Positions 9,401 to 19,882 are shown, counted from the stretch's first letter. The stretch is DNA of 40,039 nucleotides from Oscillatoriales cyanobacterium RM2_1_1 (GCA_012033335.1 JAAURB010000046.1:1-40039), one strand, 5' to 3'. Notes: a model not told the origin generated them from the sequence alone. A program made the numbers and translations.

Positions 9401-12255
9401 ATGGACATCGTTTCAATTGAATCTCAATCCCAATCTCAATCTTTATCCCTCGAATCTGATAATTCTACTGTTAATTCTTCAGGATTTTTAATAGAAAATA
9501 TAACCCTGCCAACCTCAGAAATTGATCCTTTTGTTCAGGCCGCGCAAATAATGATTCCCTTGCAGGGAAGTGTTGAAGCCGATTTTCTCCTAGCCACGGC
9601 TGCTGATGATTTGGTTTTTGGCCTCGCCGGAAACGATACAATTTTTGGTCTGGAAGGCAATGATTTGATCCAGGGAAATCAAGGCAATGATGAACTATTT
9701 GGTAATCAGGGAAATGATCGCCTCTACGCTGGCAAAGGAGACGATACAATTGCTGGAGGCAAAGCAAATGATATTTTGTTTGGTGACCTGGGCAGCGATG
9801 TCCTATTTGGCAATCTGGGCTCCGATGAACTATTGGGCCATGGGGACAATGACATTCTCTATGGCGGTCAGGACAATGATCTAGGAGCTGGGGGTGCAGG
9901 TGATGATCAGTTATTTGGGGATTTGGGCGATGATACATTGCTGGGCGATCGCGGAGCCGATACAATCACCAGCGGTTCAGGCAATGACCTGATTTTCATC
10001 GGCGATGGAACCGGAGGAGCTACCCTGGTGGCGGCGGATGTGATTGTTGATTTTGAGATCGGTAGCGATGTGTTGGGGCTGCTGAATTTGCTCAAACCCA
10101 GTGAGTTGAGTCTCACCCAGGGTACAGGAAACCTGGCCAACGATACGATTATCCAGCGCCGTGATACGGGAGAATTCCTGGCTATTTTGCAGAATGTTGA
10201 GGCCAACCGCTTAACGATGGATCAATTTCAATTCCAAGGCATGGATGGCGGAACTCCTGAGCCAACTCCGACTCCCACCCCAGGGCCAGAACCAACCCCA
10301 ACTCCCACCCCCATTCCCACTCCTACCCCAACCCCCGTGCCCACCCCAGGCATCATAGAATTCAGCTTGGCTAATGTCAGTGTTGAAGAGGATGCTGGGC
10401 AGGTGCAATTCATTGTCAATCGGATTGGCGGGAGCGACGGGGCCATTAGTGTGAACTATGCCACTCAGGAAGGAACGGCCACTCCTGGTAGTGATTATGT
10501 CCCGGTGAACACCACCGTGAATTTTGCCAGTGGAGAACTCAGCAAAACGGTGAGTGTGAACTTGATTGACGATACCCTGGTTGAGACCGATGAAACCTTT
10601 AATCTGGTGCTGAGCAATCCGACGAGGGGAGCCGCGCTCGGTGCAGCCACAACAACGGCTACCATCCTAGACAATGACACGATTCAGATTGCCTTGGGCC
10701 AGACCACTTTTAGTGCCCAGGAGGGCATTCCTGCGGCTGAGATCACGGTGATTCGCCAGGGGGACACGACTGGAGCGGTTGGGGCCACATTGACTCAAAC
10801 TAGTGGTACCGCCACGGCTCCGGCAGACTACAGTAATGGGGCAATCGCCGTTAACTTTGCCCCTGGAGAAACCACCCAGATTTTGCAAATCCCGATTGTG
10901 GATGACAGTTTGCTAGAGTCCACAGAGTTTGTCACGGTGAATCTGACCAATCCCACAGGGGGAGCAATCCTGGGCCCTCAATCCTCAGGGATTCTGAATA
11001 TTGCTGACAATGAACCCTCCAGTAATTTGTCATTGACGACGGCCACTTATCTGGGGACAGCCGCCAATGACACGGCAGCGGCAGTTAAAATTTCTCCCGT
11101 AGACAAGGCCCTGGTGGTGGCCGGGAATTTCAATAACACCGGGGAAATCCGTCGTCTGGTCAATGGCAACACAGCCCCCCTATCCACCACAGGACTGGGG
11201 GGAGAAGTTCGGGATTTGGATATTGATCGGGAGAATGGCAACATTGCGACCGTTGGTACTTTTGGGGTACGAGTGCTGAATTCAACGGCGGCAGCAACCA
11301 ACTGGTCACAGCCTGGAACCTTTGACGATGTGCGATCGCCAATGATGGCACAGTCGTCACCCTGACAGAAAGTACCGATAGAATTACCCGATGGAGCGCT
11401 ACGGGCACTGAGTTGGGTTCCTTCACACTGACGGGAGGGGATGTGCGTCCGGCTGATATTGCGATTCATCCGACCACCGGGGCCGTGATTATTACTGGAT
11501 TTACCCAGGCCACTAGTACCCTGCAAATTCCGTTTGTCCGGGCCTTTGATGCCTCATTCAATTCAACCTGGGAAACCTGGGGCTTTAGTGCCTCGGCAGT
11601 GACGGGCCAAAATTTGGGGGCGGACAGCCGGGGGGTTCAAATTACCTTCGGAGCGGATGGCGAGTTGTATTTCCTGGGCCGCACCGATGGTGGAAACAAT
11701 GTCTTTCAGCGGGATGGCAACAATATCACCCAACCCCTGGCCACAAACGTTGAAGTGGATCAGTTCAACAACTTCTCTGGGGCAGGGAGTGGATCCTTCA
11801 CGTTCCACGCCAGATTGGATGCCGCCACGGGGAAAATTGAACAGGGCCAATTTATTGTGACCCGCCTGACCAATGGCAACGCCAACAGTTTCTCTCCCAA
11901 TTCGATTACAGCGGATGAAGTGGGCAATATCTACATTGGCGGTTCCTCAGCAGCCTCCATCGAGAACCGGGGGGGCCGAACAATCAATGGCCAACCCGTG
12001 GGTAACTACACCCTGGGAGAAATGGCGGTTTTGACCCTGACCCCTGACTACCAGGTGCGGCGGATCTGGACACCCCTGACGGCCAGTAGCGATGGAGATG
12101 GATCCAAAGGTCGGGTGGATAGTTTTGCGGTGGGAAATGGCCAGGCGGTGATCTTTGGCACTGTGGAACAGCCCAATGTGGCTACGGTTCCAGGAGCATT
12201 GAACCCCAATCCCCTTGGAGGCACCGATGCTTATTTAGCAACCTGGAGCGTTTAG
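9401..12255 (+). pseudogene. RTX / Calx-beta surface protein, frame-interrupted at 11332
   Basis: Joined, the two frames give about 951 residues. A low-complexity N-terminus is followed by GxxGxD RTX repeats from about 60 to 215 (FGLAGNDTIFG, FGNQGNDRLYAGKGDDTI). A Pro/Thr linker covers about 283-315. Two Calx-beta domains lie near 316-426 and 427-538 (VSVEEDAGQVQF, DDTLVETDETF; DDSLLESTEF). A repetitive beta-rich C-terminal region follows (VAGNFNNTGEI, IGGSSAASI), similar to SBBP-type propellers. The likely role is a calcium-dependent secreted or cell-surface adhesin. The first frame ends in RSPMMAQSSP* at 11365. The second frame, from GCG 11332, reads AIANDGTVVTLTEST. One base is missing between T11331 and the HIP1 octamer at 11332-11339. 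The ATG at 9401 has a weak AAGGGA site. Confidence 0.82.
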
Positions 12256-12499
12256 TCTAGTTTCAGAGATTCTGACCTTGCGTTCTAGATGTTTTTACCT
12301 CTCTTTTGTCATTGTCGGAAAATATGATCGCTAGAACTCTCATTCCTAAGAGGATTCAGCAATCTAGATTCATTTCATATTTCTTAATAGAAAATGAAAT
12401 GGTAATTGCCTTTCAGGTAAGGGTTCTAGAACTTAGAAATCACAGGTATTTTCCCGGATTGATAAAAGAGTGTTATGTAGCAATCACAAGTGATTTGTG

Positions 12500-12522
12500 A
12501 GAAGGGGGCAGCGCCCCCTTCT
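12500..12522. repeat. G/C-rich palindromic repeat, copy 1
   Basis: AGAAGGGGGC-AGC-GCCCCCTTCT is a perfect 10-bp stem with a 3-base loop. It is followed by a smaller GGGGA..TCCCC stem. It lies in the 12256-12681 gap between the Calx-beta gene and chlB and resembles the repeats at 14248-14300 and 14452-14484. No gene is supported in this gap. Confidence 0.75.
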
Positions 12523-12681
12523 TGGGGATAAAGTCCCCAAACCTCTCCCTAGCTTTTCTTACGACTGATTTAGGATCGCTATCAATAAAGAATATGAAAC
12601 AACGTCAAGAATCATTGCATTCATCGGGGATAGACCTTGTCAGTGGCACACTGAGATCTAAGCGTTCTCAAGAAAGATTCT

Positions 12682-14208
12682 ATGAAATTGGCTTATTGGA
12701 TGTATGCAGGCCCGGCTCATATTGGCACGCTGCGGATTGCCAGTTCCTTTAAAAACGTTCATGCCATTATGCATGCTCCAATCGGGGACGATTATTTTAA
12801 CGTGATGCGCTCAATGCTAGAACGAGAGCGGGACTATACGCCAGTAACCACCAGCGTGGTTGACCGCAACGTTCTGGCCCGGGGTTCCCAGGAAAAGGTA
12901 GTTGATAATATTCTCCGCAAAGACCAAGAAGAAACCCCAGATTTGATTGTTTTGACTCCTACCTGCACCTCCAGTATTCTGCAGGAGGACTTGGAAAACT
13001 TTGTGGAACGGGCCCAGATCGATGCAAAGGGGGATGTTTTATTGGCCGATGTCAATCATTATCGAGTGAATGAACTACAGGCCGCCGATCGCACCCTTGA
13101 TCAAATTGTTCAGTTTTATCTAGAAAAGGCCAGGAAGCACGGAACCCTGCCAGAGGGCAAAACCGAACAGCCTTCCGTCAATATTCTGGGAATGTCTACC
13201 CTGGGCTTTCACAACAACCACGATGGCACCGAACTGAAAAAACTGATGGGGGAGCTGGGCATTGAGGTCAACCAACTGATTCCCGATGGCGCTTCGGTTC
13301 ACAACTTGAAGAATCTTCCCCGAGCCTGGTTCAACCTGGTTCCCTATCGGGAAATCGGTTTGATGTCTGCCCATTACCTGGAACGGGAATTTAATATGCC
13401 CTATGTGGACATTACTCCCATGGGTATCGTCGGTACGGCTCAATGTATCCGCAAAATTCAACAGGTGTTGAACCAGCAAGGAGCCGCCGTAGATTACGGA
13501 GAATTCATTGACCATCAAACCCGATTTGTTTCCCAGGCTGCCTGGTTCTCCCGCTCGATTGACTGCCAGAACTTAACGGGGAAAAAGGCGGTTGTATTTG
13601 GAGACAATACCCACGCCGCCGCTATGACCAGGATTCTGGCCCGGGAAATGGGCATTCGAGTAGTTCTCGCCGGGACGTATTGTAAGTACGATGCTGACTG
13701 GTTTCGGGAGCAGGTGGGGGAATATTGTGATGAGATTTTGATCAGCGATGATAATGGAGCAATTGGAGATGCGATCGCCCGACTCGAACCTGCTGCTATC
13801 TTTGGGACTCAAATGGAACGGCACATGGGCAAGCGATTGGATATTCCCTGCGGCGTGATTGCTGCCCCAATTCACATTCAGAATTTTCCTGTGGGGTATC
13901 GGCCTTTTGTTGGATACGAAGGGGCGAACCAGATTGTTGATTTGGTCTACAACTCTTTTACTTTGGGCATGGAAGATCACCTGTTAGAAATCTTCGGTGG
14001 TCACGATACCAAAGAAGTCATTCACAAGGGTATCTCCGCTGAATCCGGCCTCAATTGGAGCAAGGAAGCCAAAATAGAACTGAACAAAGTTCCAGGATTT
14101 GTCCGGGGGAAAGTCAAGCGCAATACGGAGAAATTTGCCCGGGAACGGGGAATGGATGAAATCACCCTAGAGGTCATGTACGCCGCTAAAGAATCAGTGG
14201 GAGCCTGA
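12682..14208 (+). CDS. chlB: Light-independent protochlorophyllide reductase subunit B
   Basis: ChlB pairs with ChlN in the catalytic NB component of dark-operative protochlorophyllide oxidoreductase. That nitrogenase-like complex reduces protochlorophyllide to chlorophyllide using electrons from ChlL. The 508-residue length and the start [20 protein letters not shown] are typical. Asp36, the unusual aspartate ligand of the NB [4Fe-4S] cluster, is visible in [14 protein letters not shown] and the C-terminal block [10 protein letters not shown]-like end ([16 protein letters not shown]) also fit. chlL and chlN are not adjacent. The start is ATG 12682 with only a weak AAGA-type ribosome site. 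Confidence 0.98.
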   Translation: MKLAYWMYAGPAHIGTLRIASSFKNVHAIMHAPIGDDYFNVMRSMLERERDYTPVTTSVVDRNVLARGSQEKVVDNILRKDQEETPDLIVLTPTCTSSILQEDLENFVERAQIDAKGDVLLADVNHYRVNELQAADRTLDQIVQFYLEKARKHGTLPEGKTEQPSVNILGMSTLGFHNNHDGTELKKLMGELGIEVNQLIPDGASVHNLKNLPRAWFNLVPYREIGLMSAHYLEREFNMPYVDITPMGIVGTAQCIRKIQQVLNQQGAAVDYGEFIDHQTRFVSQAAWFSRSIDCQNLTGKKAVVFGDNTHAAAMTRILAREMGIRVVLAGTYCKYDADWFREQVGEYCDEILISDDNGAIGDAIARLEPAAIFGTQMERHMGKRLDIPCGVIAAPIHIQNFPVGYRPFVGYEGANQIVDLVYNSFTLGMEDHLLEIFGGHDTKEVIHKGISAESGLNWSKEAKIELNKVPGFVRGKVKRNTEKFARERGMDEITLEVMYAAKESVGA

Positions 14209-14247
14209 GTATAATGGATCCCATCTCATTCATGAAAAAGATTAGAG

Positions 14248-14300
14248 AGGGGTTTGGGGGCTTCGTCAAAGAAGGGGGCAACGCCCCCGAACCCCTTTTT
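14248..14300 (+). terminator. Nested G/C-rich hairpins after chlB, terminator or REP-like
   Basis: AGGGGTTTGGGGGC (14248-14261) pairs with GCCCCCGAACCCCT (14283-14296) with one wobble. It is followed by a T run ending at 14300. An inner alternative stem, GGGGGC-AAC-GCCCCC, competes with it. It begins 40 bases past the chlB stop, so termination is plausible, but the same motif family also occurs away from gene ends. Confidence 0.6.
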
Positions 14301-14350
14301 CACAAATCATTTGGGATTGATATACAGCGTTGGAAACGCTGCTGGAGTAC

Positions 14351-14383
14351 GAGAGATGGCGGCATACCGCGCCGCCATCTCTC
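14351..14383. repeat. 13-bp-arm palindrome downstream of chlB
   Basis: GAGAGATGGCGGC (14351-14363) and GCCGCCATCTCTC (14371-14383) are exact complements around a 7-base loop. There is no T run, so it is more a repeat or protein site than a terminator. Confidence 0.65.
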
Positions 14384-14451
14384 AAATCCATACCTGACGT
14401 GATTAGGAATCGCGATAAGTAGCTAGGCACAATTAATTAGAAGATACATAT

Positions 14452-14484
14452 AGGGGGTTGAAGGGGCAGTGCCCCAGACCCCCT
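14452..14484. repeat. G/C-rich palindromic repeat, copy 3
   Basis: The outer stem AGGGGGT/ACCCCCT encloses an inner GGGGC-AGT-GCCCC stem. It has the same GGGGCA(G/A)(T/C)GCCCC core as the repeats at 12500 and 14271. The remaining sequence to 14750 holds no supported gene. Confidence 0.65.
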
Positions 14485-14750
14485 TCTGTTTGATAATTAA
14501 TTACAACCATCTACTTACAACGATTACTTGATGATTATTTGATATTTTGATATTGAACTGGGACTACAGCAGTCGTCGTTTGAGTTTGGTCTGAGCGCTC
14601 CGCTATCAGAAATTTGATCGGGTTGAGGGATGGGGTGCGAAATTCCAAAAGACTTCAACTCAACCCTCCAAGGGCGGGTCAAAATCCGATAAGGTGGATG
14701 TAGATCAATCAATTTTAAATTGTCTCCATCAAGGGAGCTAGACTCACTCA

Positions 14751-15317
14751 ATGGATGTTGCAGAGTTGAAGTTTGTCATCGCTTTACTCAGTAAACCTGA
14801 TTACCGAGCGCCCATTACAGAAATCAAGCCAGAACCTAAAACTTCAGCTTTAGAGCGCGATCGCATTTGTCGGGAACTCCGTGATCGCCAGTTGGTGAAT
14901 TGTATGGAAGAGGTGCTAAAGTTACAAATTTCTGCCACGGGGGAGTCGCTGTTGAGGCTTGATCCCATCGGAACTCCCATCACTCCCCAGGAACTCAAGG
15001 CCCTGCGAACCTGCCGGGACAAACAGCGAGAGATCACCCCCAAACAGACGGGCTTGAATGACTCTGACCGGGAGTGGGTGATTCCCAGCCTGCTCAAACG
15101 GGGTTGGCTAGAACCTACCAAGAGTCGGATTCTGGAGGTCTGGCTCACGGAAAAAGGGAAGTACTATCTGGCGGAAGAATATTTGCCCCCGGGCAACGGC
15201 AGCCTTACCCTAACTATCAATCAAATGCGGGATTATCTTCAGTTCCTCAGGGACTACTTCTCCCAACCGGCATCTCCCCTGATTTCTCCCCCCATTCCGG
15301 CGAACCTGAATTCATAA
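14751..15317 (+). CDS. RcaD-like cyanobacterial transcription factor (tentative)
   Basis: This 188-residue protein begins MDVAELKFVIALLSKPDYRA and contains TSALERDRICRELRDRQLVN. The first ~60 residues look like a winged-helix region. A second similar block (DREWVIPSLLKRGWLEPTK then VWLTEKGKYYL) looks like another helix-turn-helix half. I associate this layout with RcaD-type regulators of cyanobacteria, linked in some species to light- or pigment-gene control. The assignment is from memory of the family start and not proven. The C-terminus is a Pro-rich tail. It stands alone on the plus strand. Confidence 0.65.
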   Translation: MDVAELKFVIALLSKPDYRAPITEIKPEPKTSALERDRICRELRDRQLVNCMEEVLKLQISATGESLLRLDPIGTPITPQELKALRTCRDKQREITPKQTGLNDSDREWVIPSLLKRGWLEPTKSRILEVWLTEKGKYYLAEEYLPPGNGSLTLTINQMRDYLQFLRDYFSQPASPLISPPIPANLNS

Positions 15318-15484
15318 TCCAACCCCCTCAGTCCGTAGCTTACAGGATTGAAAACCGCTGTGTCAGGGTGCGATCGCCAACAAAAAAACAAAAATAATCC
15401 TAAAAAAACTTCAGGTCAAGGCTGCTAAAGGCTAGGGTGCTAATAACTCTGCCCCCAATCCCCTGAGATCTATCACATTTTATT

Positions 15485-15943
15485 ATGGACATTACTGAAA
15501 CCACCCGAAATTTAATTGCTCAAGTCAAACAACTTCAGCCGAAATATTCTGATCCAACGTCGAGTTTATTTATTGATTTCTATTGCCAATATCGTCAAGG
15601 ATGTGACTATCTGTTTCCCCTTTCAGTTCGTCAATCTGTCCGATTGTTTGATATTTTGAATAGCTTTCTCACTTGTATTGAGATGGGCAAACCCACTATC
15701 CTGATGAAGCTGATGTGGCAAGATGTCGTAGGGCCAACCTTAGCAGAATATCAAGCCGATGAACAGATTGAAGAAAAGCTCTGGTCAAGCTTTGTAGAAG
15801 GGGATTTGAATCAAACAATTGACCATTGGGATCTGACCAGACGGCCTGATGGTAGCGTGAACCTGGTATTACGGGAGTTGTTGACGGATCTCGCCCAACT
15901 GGAGCAAACTTATCTGTTAAAAATAGCTCAAACTAACCCTTAA
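15485..15943 (+). CDS. Conserved-looking hypothetical protein
   Basis: This is a 152-residue, largely helical and soluble protein (MDITETTRNLIAQVKQLQPK). It has no signal peptide or membrane segment. I do not recognise a domain. It is convergent with the YdcF-like gene, whose stop lies 13 bases past this one. Amino-acid use is ordinary and the frame is cleanly open, which supports a real gene. No function is proposed. Confidence 0.7.
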   Translation: MDITETTRNLIAQVKQLQPKYSDPTSSLFIDFYCQYRQGCDYLFPLSVRQSVRLFDILNSFLTCIEMGKPTILMKLMWQDVVGPTLAEYQADEQIEEKLWSSFVEGDLNQTIDHWDLTRRPDGSVNLVLRELLTDLAQLEQTYLLKIAQTNP

Positions 15944-15955
15944 ATCAGATCGCCT

Positions 15956-16750
15956 TCAGGCCCATCCCCGCAGGCGGTAAATTACTAGGCCGATGTATTC
16001 TTTCAGGGCCAAGGTAAATTCTCGGAGGGCGGCGGCATCAGGAATTATACTCAAAATCTGACCCCGCCAATTACCAGGATTCTCAACCGGATCCGCTGCT
16101 GAAGCCACGAGAAAATCAGTCGGTGCTGGAATCACCTCCATCCCCTGACGTTCAAAAATAGCAACGGAACGGGGCATGTGTACGGCAGAAGTCACCAGTA
16201 GAACTGGCCCCTGAATATTGTTTTGCGACAATATTTGCTTGACATTCACCGCATTTTCATAGGTATTTAAGGAGGTTGGATCCTGTAAAATAGCTGAGGC
16301 TGGGACTCCCATGGCCTGAGCAATCTGAGCCATATCGTTTGACTCTGGGGATTCTATTCCCTGCCAATCCATCCGACCGCCACTGAGAATGAGCCAGGGG
16401 GCTTTGTTCTGGCGATACAGAAGGGAACCGTAGAGAATCCGATCTCCGGCCTCGGATACATCTACCCAGGGACGGGGCGGGGTAGCTGGTTTTGTTCCCC
16501 CCCCCAAAACTACAATAGCGGCGGCTTCAGGCATTTGAATTGGGGGGATGTATTGTTTTTCCAGGGAATACACTAGGGCATTGGAAAGCTGAAAATTTCC
16601 CCCCACTAACAGTAAAGTCAGGGCCAACCCAATGGCAAAAGCGGCTCTCCAGGGCGATCGCCAGAGGAATATCAGGGCCAACACCAGCAGCACACAGCTC
16701 AATCCTAAGGGATAGACAAATAGGGGTAAAAGTTTTGAGAGAAAAAGCAT
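15956..16750 (-). CDS. YdcF/ElyC-family (DUF218) membrane protein
   Basis: A 264-residue protein with two N-terminal membrane helices (about 8-30 and 36-58) and a DUF218 domain. Visible motifs are AAAIVVLGGGTKP, DRILYGSLLYRQNKAPWLIL-SGG, LNTYENA and LLVTSAVHMPRS. Proteins of this group include E. coli ElyC and SanA, which act in cell-envelope integrity and peptidoglycan or envelope-polysaccharide homeostasis; the precise reaction is not settled. The start is ATG 16750. Confidence 0.88.
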   Translation of the reverse strand: MLFLSKLLPLFVYPLGLSCVLLVLALIFLWRSPWRAAFAIGLALTLLLVGGNFQLSNALVYSLEKQYIPPIQMPEAAAIVVLGGGTKPATPPRPWVDVSEAGDRILYGSLLYRQNKAPWLILSGGRMDWQGIESPESNDMAQIAQAMGVPASAILQDPTSLNTYENAVNVKQILSQNNIQGPVLLVTSAVHMPRSVAIFERQGMEVIPAPTDFLVASAADPVENPGNWRGQILSIIPDAAALREFTLALKEYIGLVIYRLRGWA

Positions 16751-16940
16751 AGAATTGCTAAAACAGGATGTCTACAAGATAGAACGATCAACTCCGGGCT
16801 TAACCAATCTGCGGTCTTCTGGCCACTCTATTTCTAAGATTGCATCAATTCGATTCAAATCTTGAACCTCTGGATTGAATTTCTTCGGGCAGTGCTGCAC
16901 AATGGGGGAGTGATTTTTGGGCCTAAAATCCCTCCTAGCC

Positions 16941-17156
16941 ATGAATACTCTTAATCAGGCAGACCATTCCAGTCAAGGGCCAGAATGTGATCAAGTAGGT
17001 AGTTTTGACTTTGATCTTTGGGTCAAAGCCGTCAAGCCCCAACTCCTGGCTGCCCTCCGGGGGAACTTCACCATCACTCCATCTACGGTAGACCAGTCCA
17101 AAAAATTAGAGGCCCTTGACCCGGACAGCTATTTAAACCGCTATTGGGATAACTAA
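16941..17156 (+). CDS. Small hypothetical protein
   Basis: A 71-residue acidic protein starting MNTLNQADHSSQGPECDQVG and ending DPDSYLNRYWDN. The frame is open from 16917 (TTG), but the ATG at 16941 is a more natural start. The 17-residue block GSFDFDLWVKAVKPQLL looks like a genuine amphipathic helix. It lies 62 bases upstream of the ChaN-like gene on the same strand and may be co-transcribed. No family is recognised. Confidence 0.5.
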   Translation: MNTLNQADHSSQGPECDQVGSFDFDLWVKAVKPQLLAALRGNFTITPSTVDQSKKLEALDPDSYLNRYWDN

Positions 17157-17218
17157 CTATTCAGGCACCGATTCCCCTATCTCTGTCAACCATTAACTCA
17201 ATCCATTATGCTAAAGCA

Positions 17219-18142
17219 GTGTTAAAGCTTGGGTTAACTACTGTGTTAAAGCAGATTTTTTCCGGATTTCTGGGGTTAATGACTCTCTCCCCGGTTTCTG
17301 GGATGGCAATTTTAGGGGATATTCCCATTTTGGCAGAATTCTCAACCCCGTCGATTTCTAGCACCCAAGCTGATATTTTGACTGCCCTCAAAAAAGCGGA
17401 TGTGATCTACCTGGGAGAGACCCATGATGAAGTTGCCGATCATCAGGGGCAGTTGCAAATTATTCAAGCCTTGTACGCCAATAATTCTCGGATCGCGATC
17501 GCGTTTGAAATGTTTCAGCGACCTTATCAACCGGTGCTAGATCAATATCTCCAGGGAATAATTACTGAAGCGCAACTGATCCAGGCCAGTGAATATGAAA
17601 ACCGTTGGGGATTTCCCTGGGAATACTACCGGGATATTGTGAGATTTGCCCAACGCCATCAGCTTCCAATGCTAGCGGCCAACACCCCCACGGAGGTCAC
17701 TCGCAAAGTGGCAAAATCAGGGTTGGCGAGTCTGACCCCAGAGGATCAAACCTACATTCCCCCTCTGGCTGAAATCAAAACAGATAACGCTGCCTATTGG
17801 CAGATGTTGCTTGAGATTTTTCAGGTTCATGCCCAAGCCCATGGGCAAAAACAGGATAGTCAAGCCCGAGCTAATGATCAATTCAATAACTTTTTTGCGG
17901 CCCAGGTACTCTGGGACGAAACCATGGCAGAGGTGATTGCTGACTTTTTACAATCCAATCCAGACTATCAAGTGGTGGTGATTGTTGGGGAAGGTCATGT
18001 GGTTTATGGCCATGGTATTCCCAGTCGCGTGGCGCGGCGGTTGGGGTCTGCGGGATTGGTGCAGTACTCTGTGCTATTTCAATCCCCTCAAGAAGAAATG
18101 CAGCAAAATCCTCAGATGGCTGACTTCATCTGGCAACATTAG
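17219..18142 (+). CDS. ChaN-family (DUF399) haem-binding/iron-regulated-type protein
   Basis: This 307-residue protein has a hydrophobic N-terminal segment (about 8-32) that looks like a signal peptide. No lipobox cysteine is seen. The domain signature is clear: DVIYLGETHDEVADHQGQL, IAFEMFQRPYQPVLDQYLQG, NRWGFPWEYYRDIVRFA and VVIVGEGHVVYG. ChaN-fold proteins relate to the Campylobacter ChaN haem-binding lipoprotein and to Tiki-like metalloproteases. GETH and GEGH histidines are probable metal or haem contacts. A role in haem or iron handling at the envelope is inferred. The start is GTG 17219; in-frame alternatives are close. Confidence 0.85.
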   Translation: MLKLGLTTVLKQIFSGFLGLMTLSPVSGMAILGDIPILAEFSTPSISSTQADILTALKKADVIYLGETHDEVADHQGQLQIIQALYANNSRIAIAFEMFQRPYQPVLDQYLQGIITEAQLIQASEYENRWGFPWEYYRDIVRFAQRHQLPMLAANTPTEVTRKVAKSGLASLTPEDQTYIPPLAEIKTDNAAYWQMLLEIFQVHAQAHGQKQDSQARANDQFNNFFAAQVLWDETMAEVIADFLQSNPDYQVVVIVGEGHVVYGHGIPSRVARRLGSAGLVQYSVLFQSPQEEMQQNPQMADFIWQH

Positions 18143-18153
18143 CGCTATAGCAA

Positions 18154-19713
18154 TCACAAACGATCTACCTCAAGCTGTGGCAATTTCAATAGAATTCCAG
18201 CGGTCAACCAGTAATAAACCGCCACTGGATCAGTATCTAGAGGATACCAATAGGAATTATAACTAATCAGAAAAATGAACAGCCAGAAGACAACGGCATA
18301 GCTTTTCAAGGTGCGATCGCTCAATTTTCGATAGGTTTTATAGCCCTGAATCACCAGGATTGTGACAACCCCTAAAAATGCTAGTAAACCAAACGGCCCG
18401 ATTTCATAAAAAATTTTGGGGAAGTAGGTTTCAATCAATTGAGTTTCCCCCAATCCCCGAACGGCGTTAGTGGCTCGACCCAAACCATGGCCCAGGAACC
18501 CATCTTGAATTTCAGTAATCCACTGAATTTGTCCCGTGACAAATTCTCCGGGAGGGGAGGCTGTCCAGCGGGCAATTAAGCTATCAATTCGCTCGATGAT
18601 AACCTGAGGAAACAGGGCTAGCACCCCCCCAATAAAACCAAAAATTCCTAAGCCAATCCCTAAAATTCTTCTGGGATAGGAAACCTGACTCACCGCAATT
18701 AATAAGATGATTAATATCACTGGAACGACCAATAAAGCCACTCGCTGCCCACAAATGATTGAGTTCACCAGAATCAAAGAAAGGGTAAAGAAACCAAGCA
18801 AACGCCATGGCAAAGCCGGATCGCTGGCTGCCGTTGCAAAGCTAAAAAATACACCAGAAATTAAGAACCAGGCCCAGTGCCAGGGGGAAACGAAGGTTCC
18901 TGGAAGTCGAATAAAATTTTCTATAGGAAAGTAACCCAAAGCCCCTCCGACCAAACATTTTCTCTGAAGATTAGCCCGAAGTAATAAATGGTCGGGTAGA
19001 CCTGTATTGTCAGGGCAAATCCCCTGGATCACTAACCAGTACTGGATTAATCCCAGGACACAACAAATCAAAATCACTATCACCTGGACACGACCAAACC
19101 AGAAGAGAGTCTGACGGGTTTGAATCAGATAAAACCCACAGGTCACTAAGGGAATATAGCCGATTAAAACCTTGAGTCCAAAAATCCCCATAGCCAGGGG
19201 ATATTCATCGGGGTCAGCCCGAAGTTGTTGAATCCCATTCATCAATCCCAAGGTGAGTAAAGTTGTGATGGTCAGGACTATTAATGGAAGTTCAAGTTGG
19301 GGCGGAATAATAATTGGTAATTGGTTTTTTCGGAGTCTCTGAATCAAAGCAACCAGGGCTGGAAAATAAAAGACATCTTTTGCTAAATGAAAACTAAAAT
19401 GATCATCGCCAACCCAATACGCAACCGTTCCAGTAAAGGGTAGATAGATTAAAAATATCCAGAAAGAAATAAAGGGATATCGATAGGAAATTGCTAAACT
19501 CAAAATTAGAGTCATGCCACCTAGAACTTGGGACAGGGGAGCCCCATTCCCAAAGAGAAAAAAGGCGACAGCTAGGGCAATCCCAATCACAAGGCCAAAA
19601 AATCCTAGAGGAGCTTCGATCAATTCCGATTCTCGACCGTGGGATTTTACTTGAACTATGGGCTTGACATTATGAGATTCAGGAGGCGGGGAATATCCCT
19701 TAAGGTCTGCCAT
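18154..19713 (-). CDS. O-antigen ligase / polymerase-like polytopic membrane protein
   Basis: This 519-residue protein has roughly 11-12 hydrophobic helices from residue 34 on. A large loop in the second half holds GQIQWITEIQDGFLGHGLGR, the position and style of the Wzy_C / O-antigen ligase loop. A Pro-rich soluble N-tail of about 33 residues precedes the first helix. Such proteins join or polymerise lipid-linked oligosaccharides for lipopolysaccharide or exopolysaccharide. The acceptor is unknown and no glycosyltransferases are nearby. It is convergent with the ChaN-like gene, 11 bases apart. Confidence 0.8.
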   Translation of the reverse strand: MADLKGYSPPPESHNVKPIVQVKSHGRESELIEAPLGFFGLVIGIALAVAFFLFGNGAPLSQVLGGMTLILSLAISYRYPFISFWIFLIYLPFTGTVAYWVGDDHFSFHLAKDVFYFPALVALIQRLRKNQLPIIIPPQLELPLIVLTITTLLTLGLMNGIQQLRADPDEYPLAMGIFGLKVLIGYIPLVTCGFYLIQTRQTLFWFGRVQVIVILICCVLGLIQYWLVIQGICPDNTGLPDHLLLRANLQRKCLVGGALGYFPIENFIRLPGTFVSPWHWAWFLISGVFFSFATAASDPALPWRLLGFFTLSLILVNSIICGQRVALLVVPVILIILLIAVSQVSYPRRILGIGLGIFGFIGGVLALFPQVIIERIDSLIARWTASPPGEFVTGQIQWITEIQDGFLGHGLGRATNAVRGLGETQLIETYFPKIFYEIGPFGLLAFLGVVTILVIQGYKTYRKLSDRTLKSYAVVFWLFIFLISYNSYWYPLDTDPVAVYYWLTAGILLKLPQLEVDRL

Positions 19714-19882
19714 GAATGGTTTGAGAGGTTAAGTTGTACTTGAAGCGACTTTCAATCCCGTCAAGTCTGGATTGGGAAGTTGGTGGGATACCGCACCACC
19801 TCCTCCCACACTCCAGCGATGTGAGAAACCCTATAATAGGATTCTCTCAGGCTCAGGGCTAAATTCCGGAGACTCAATAAAA

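Noticed and set aside
10255-10350. Tandem CCCAC(T/C)CC-rich DNA as a CRISPR-like or minisatellite array
   Set aside because: It simply encodes the Pro-Thr linker of the Calx-beta protein, and similar linkers occur in the RTX cluster.
12306-12500. 64-residue open frame after the Calx-beta gene
   Set aside because: No ribosome site, no recognisable features, and it ends at the palindromic repeat.
14214-14402. 62-residue frame downstream of chlB
   Set aside because: It is built from the palindromic repeats at 14248 and 14351, so it is not a plausible gene.
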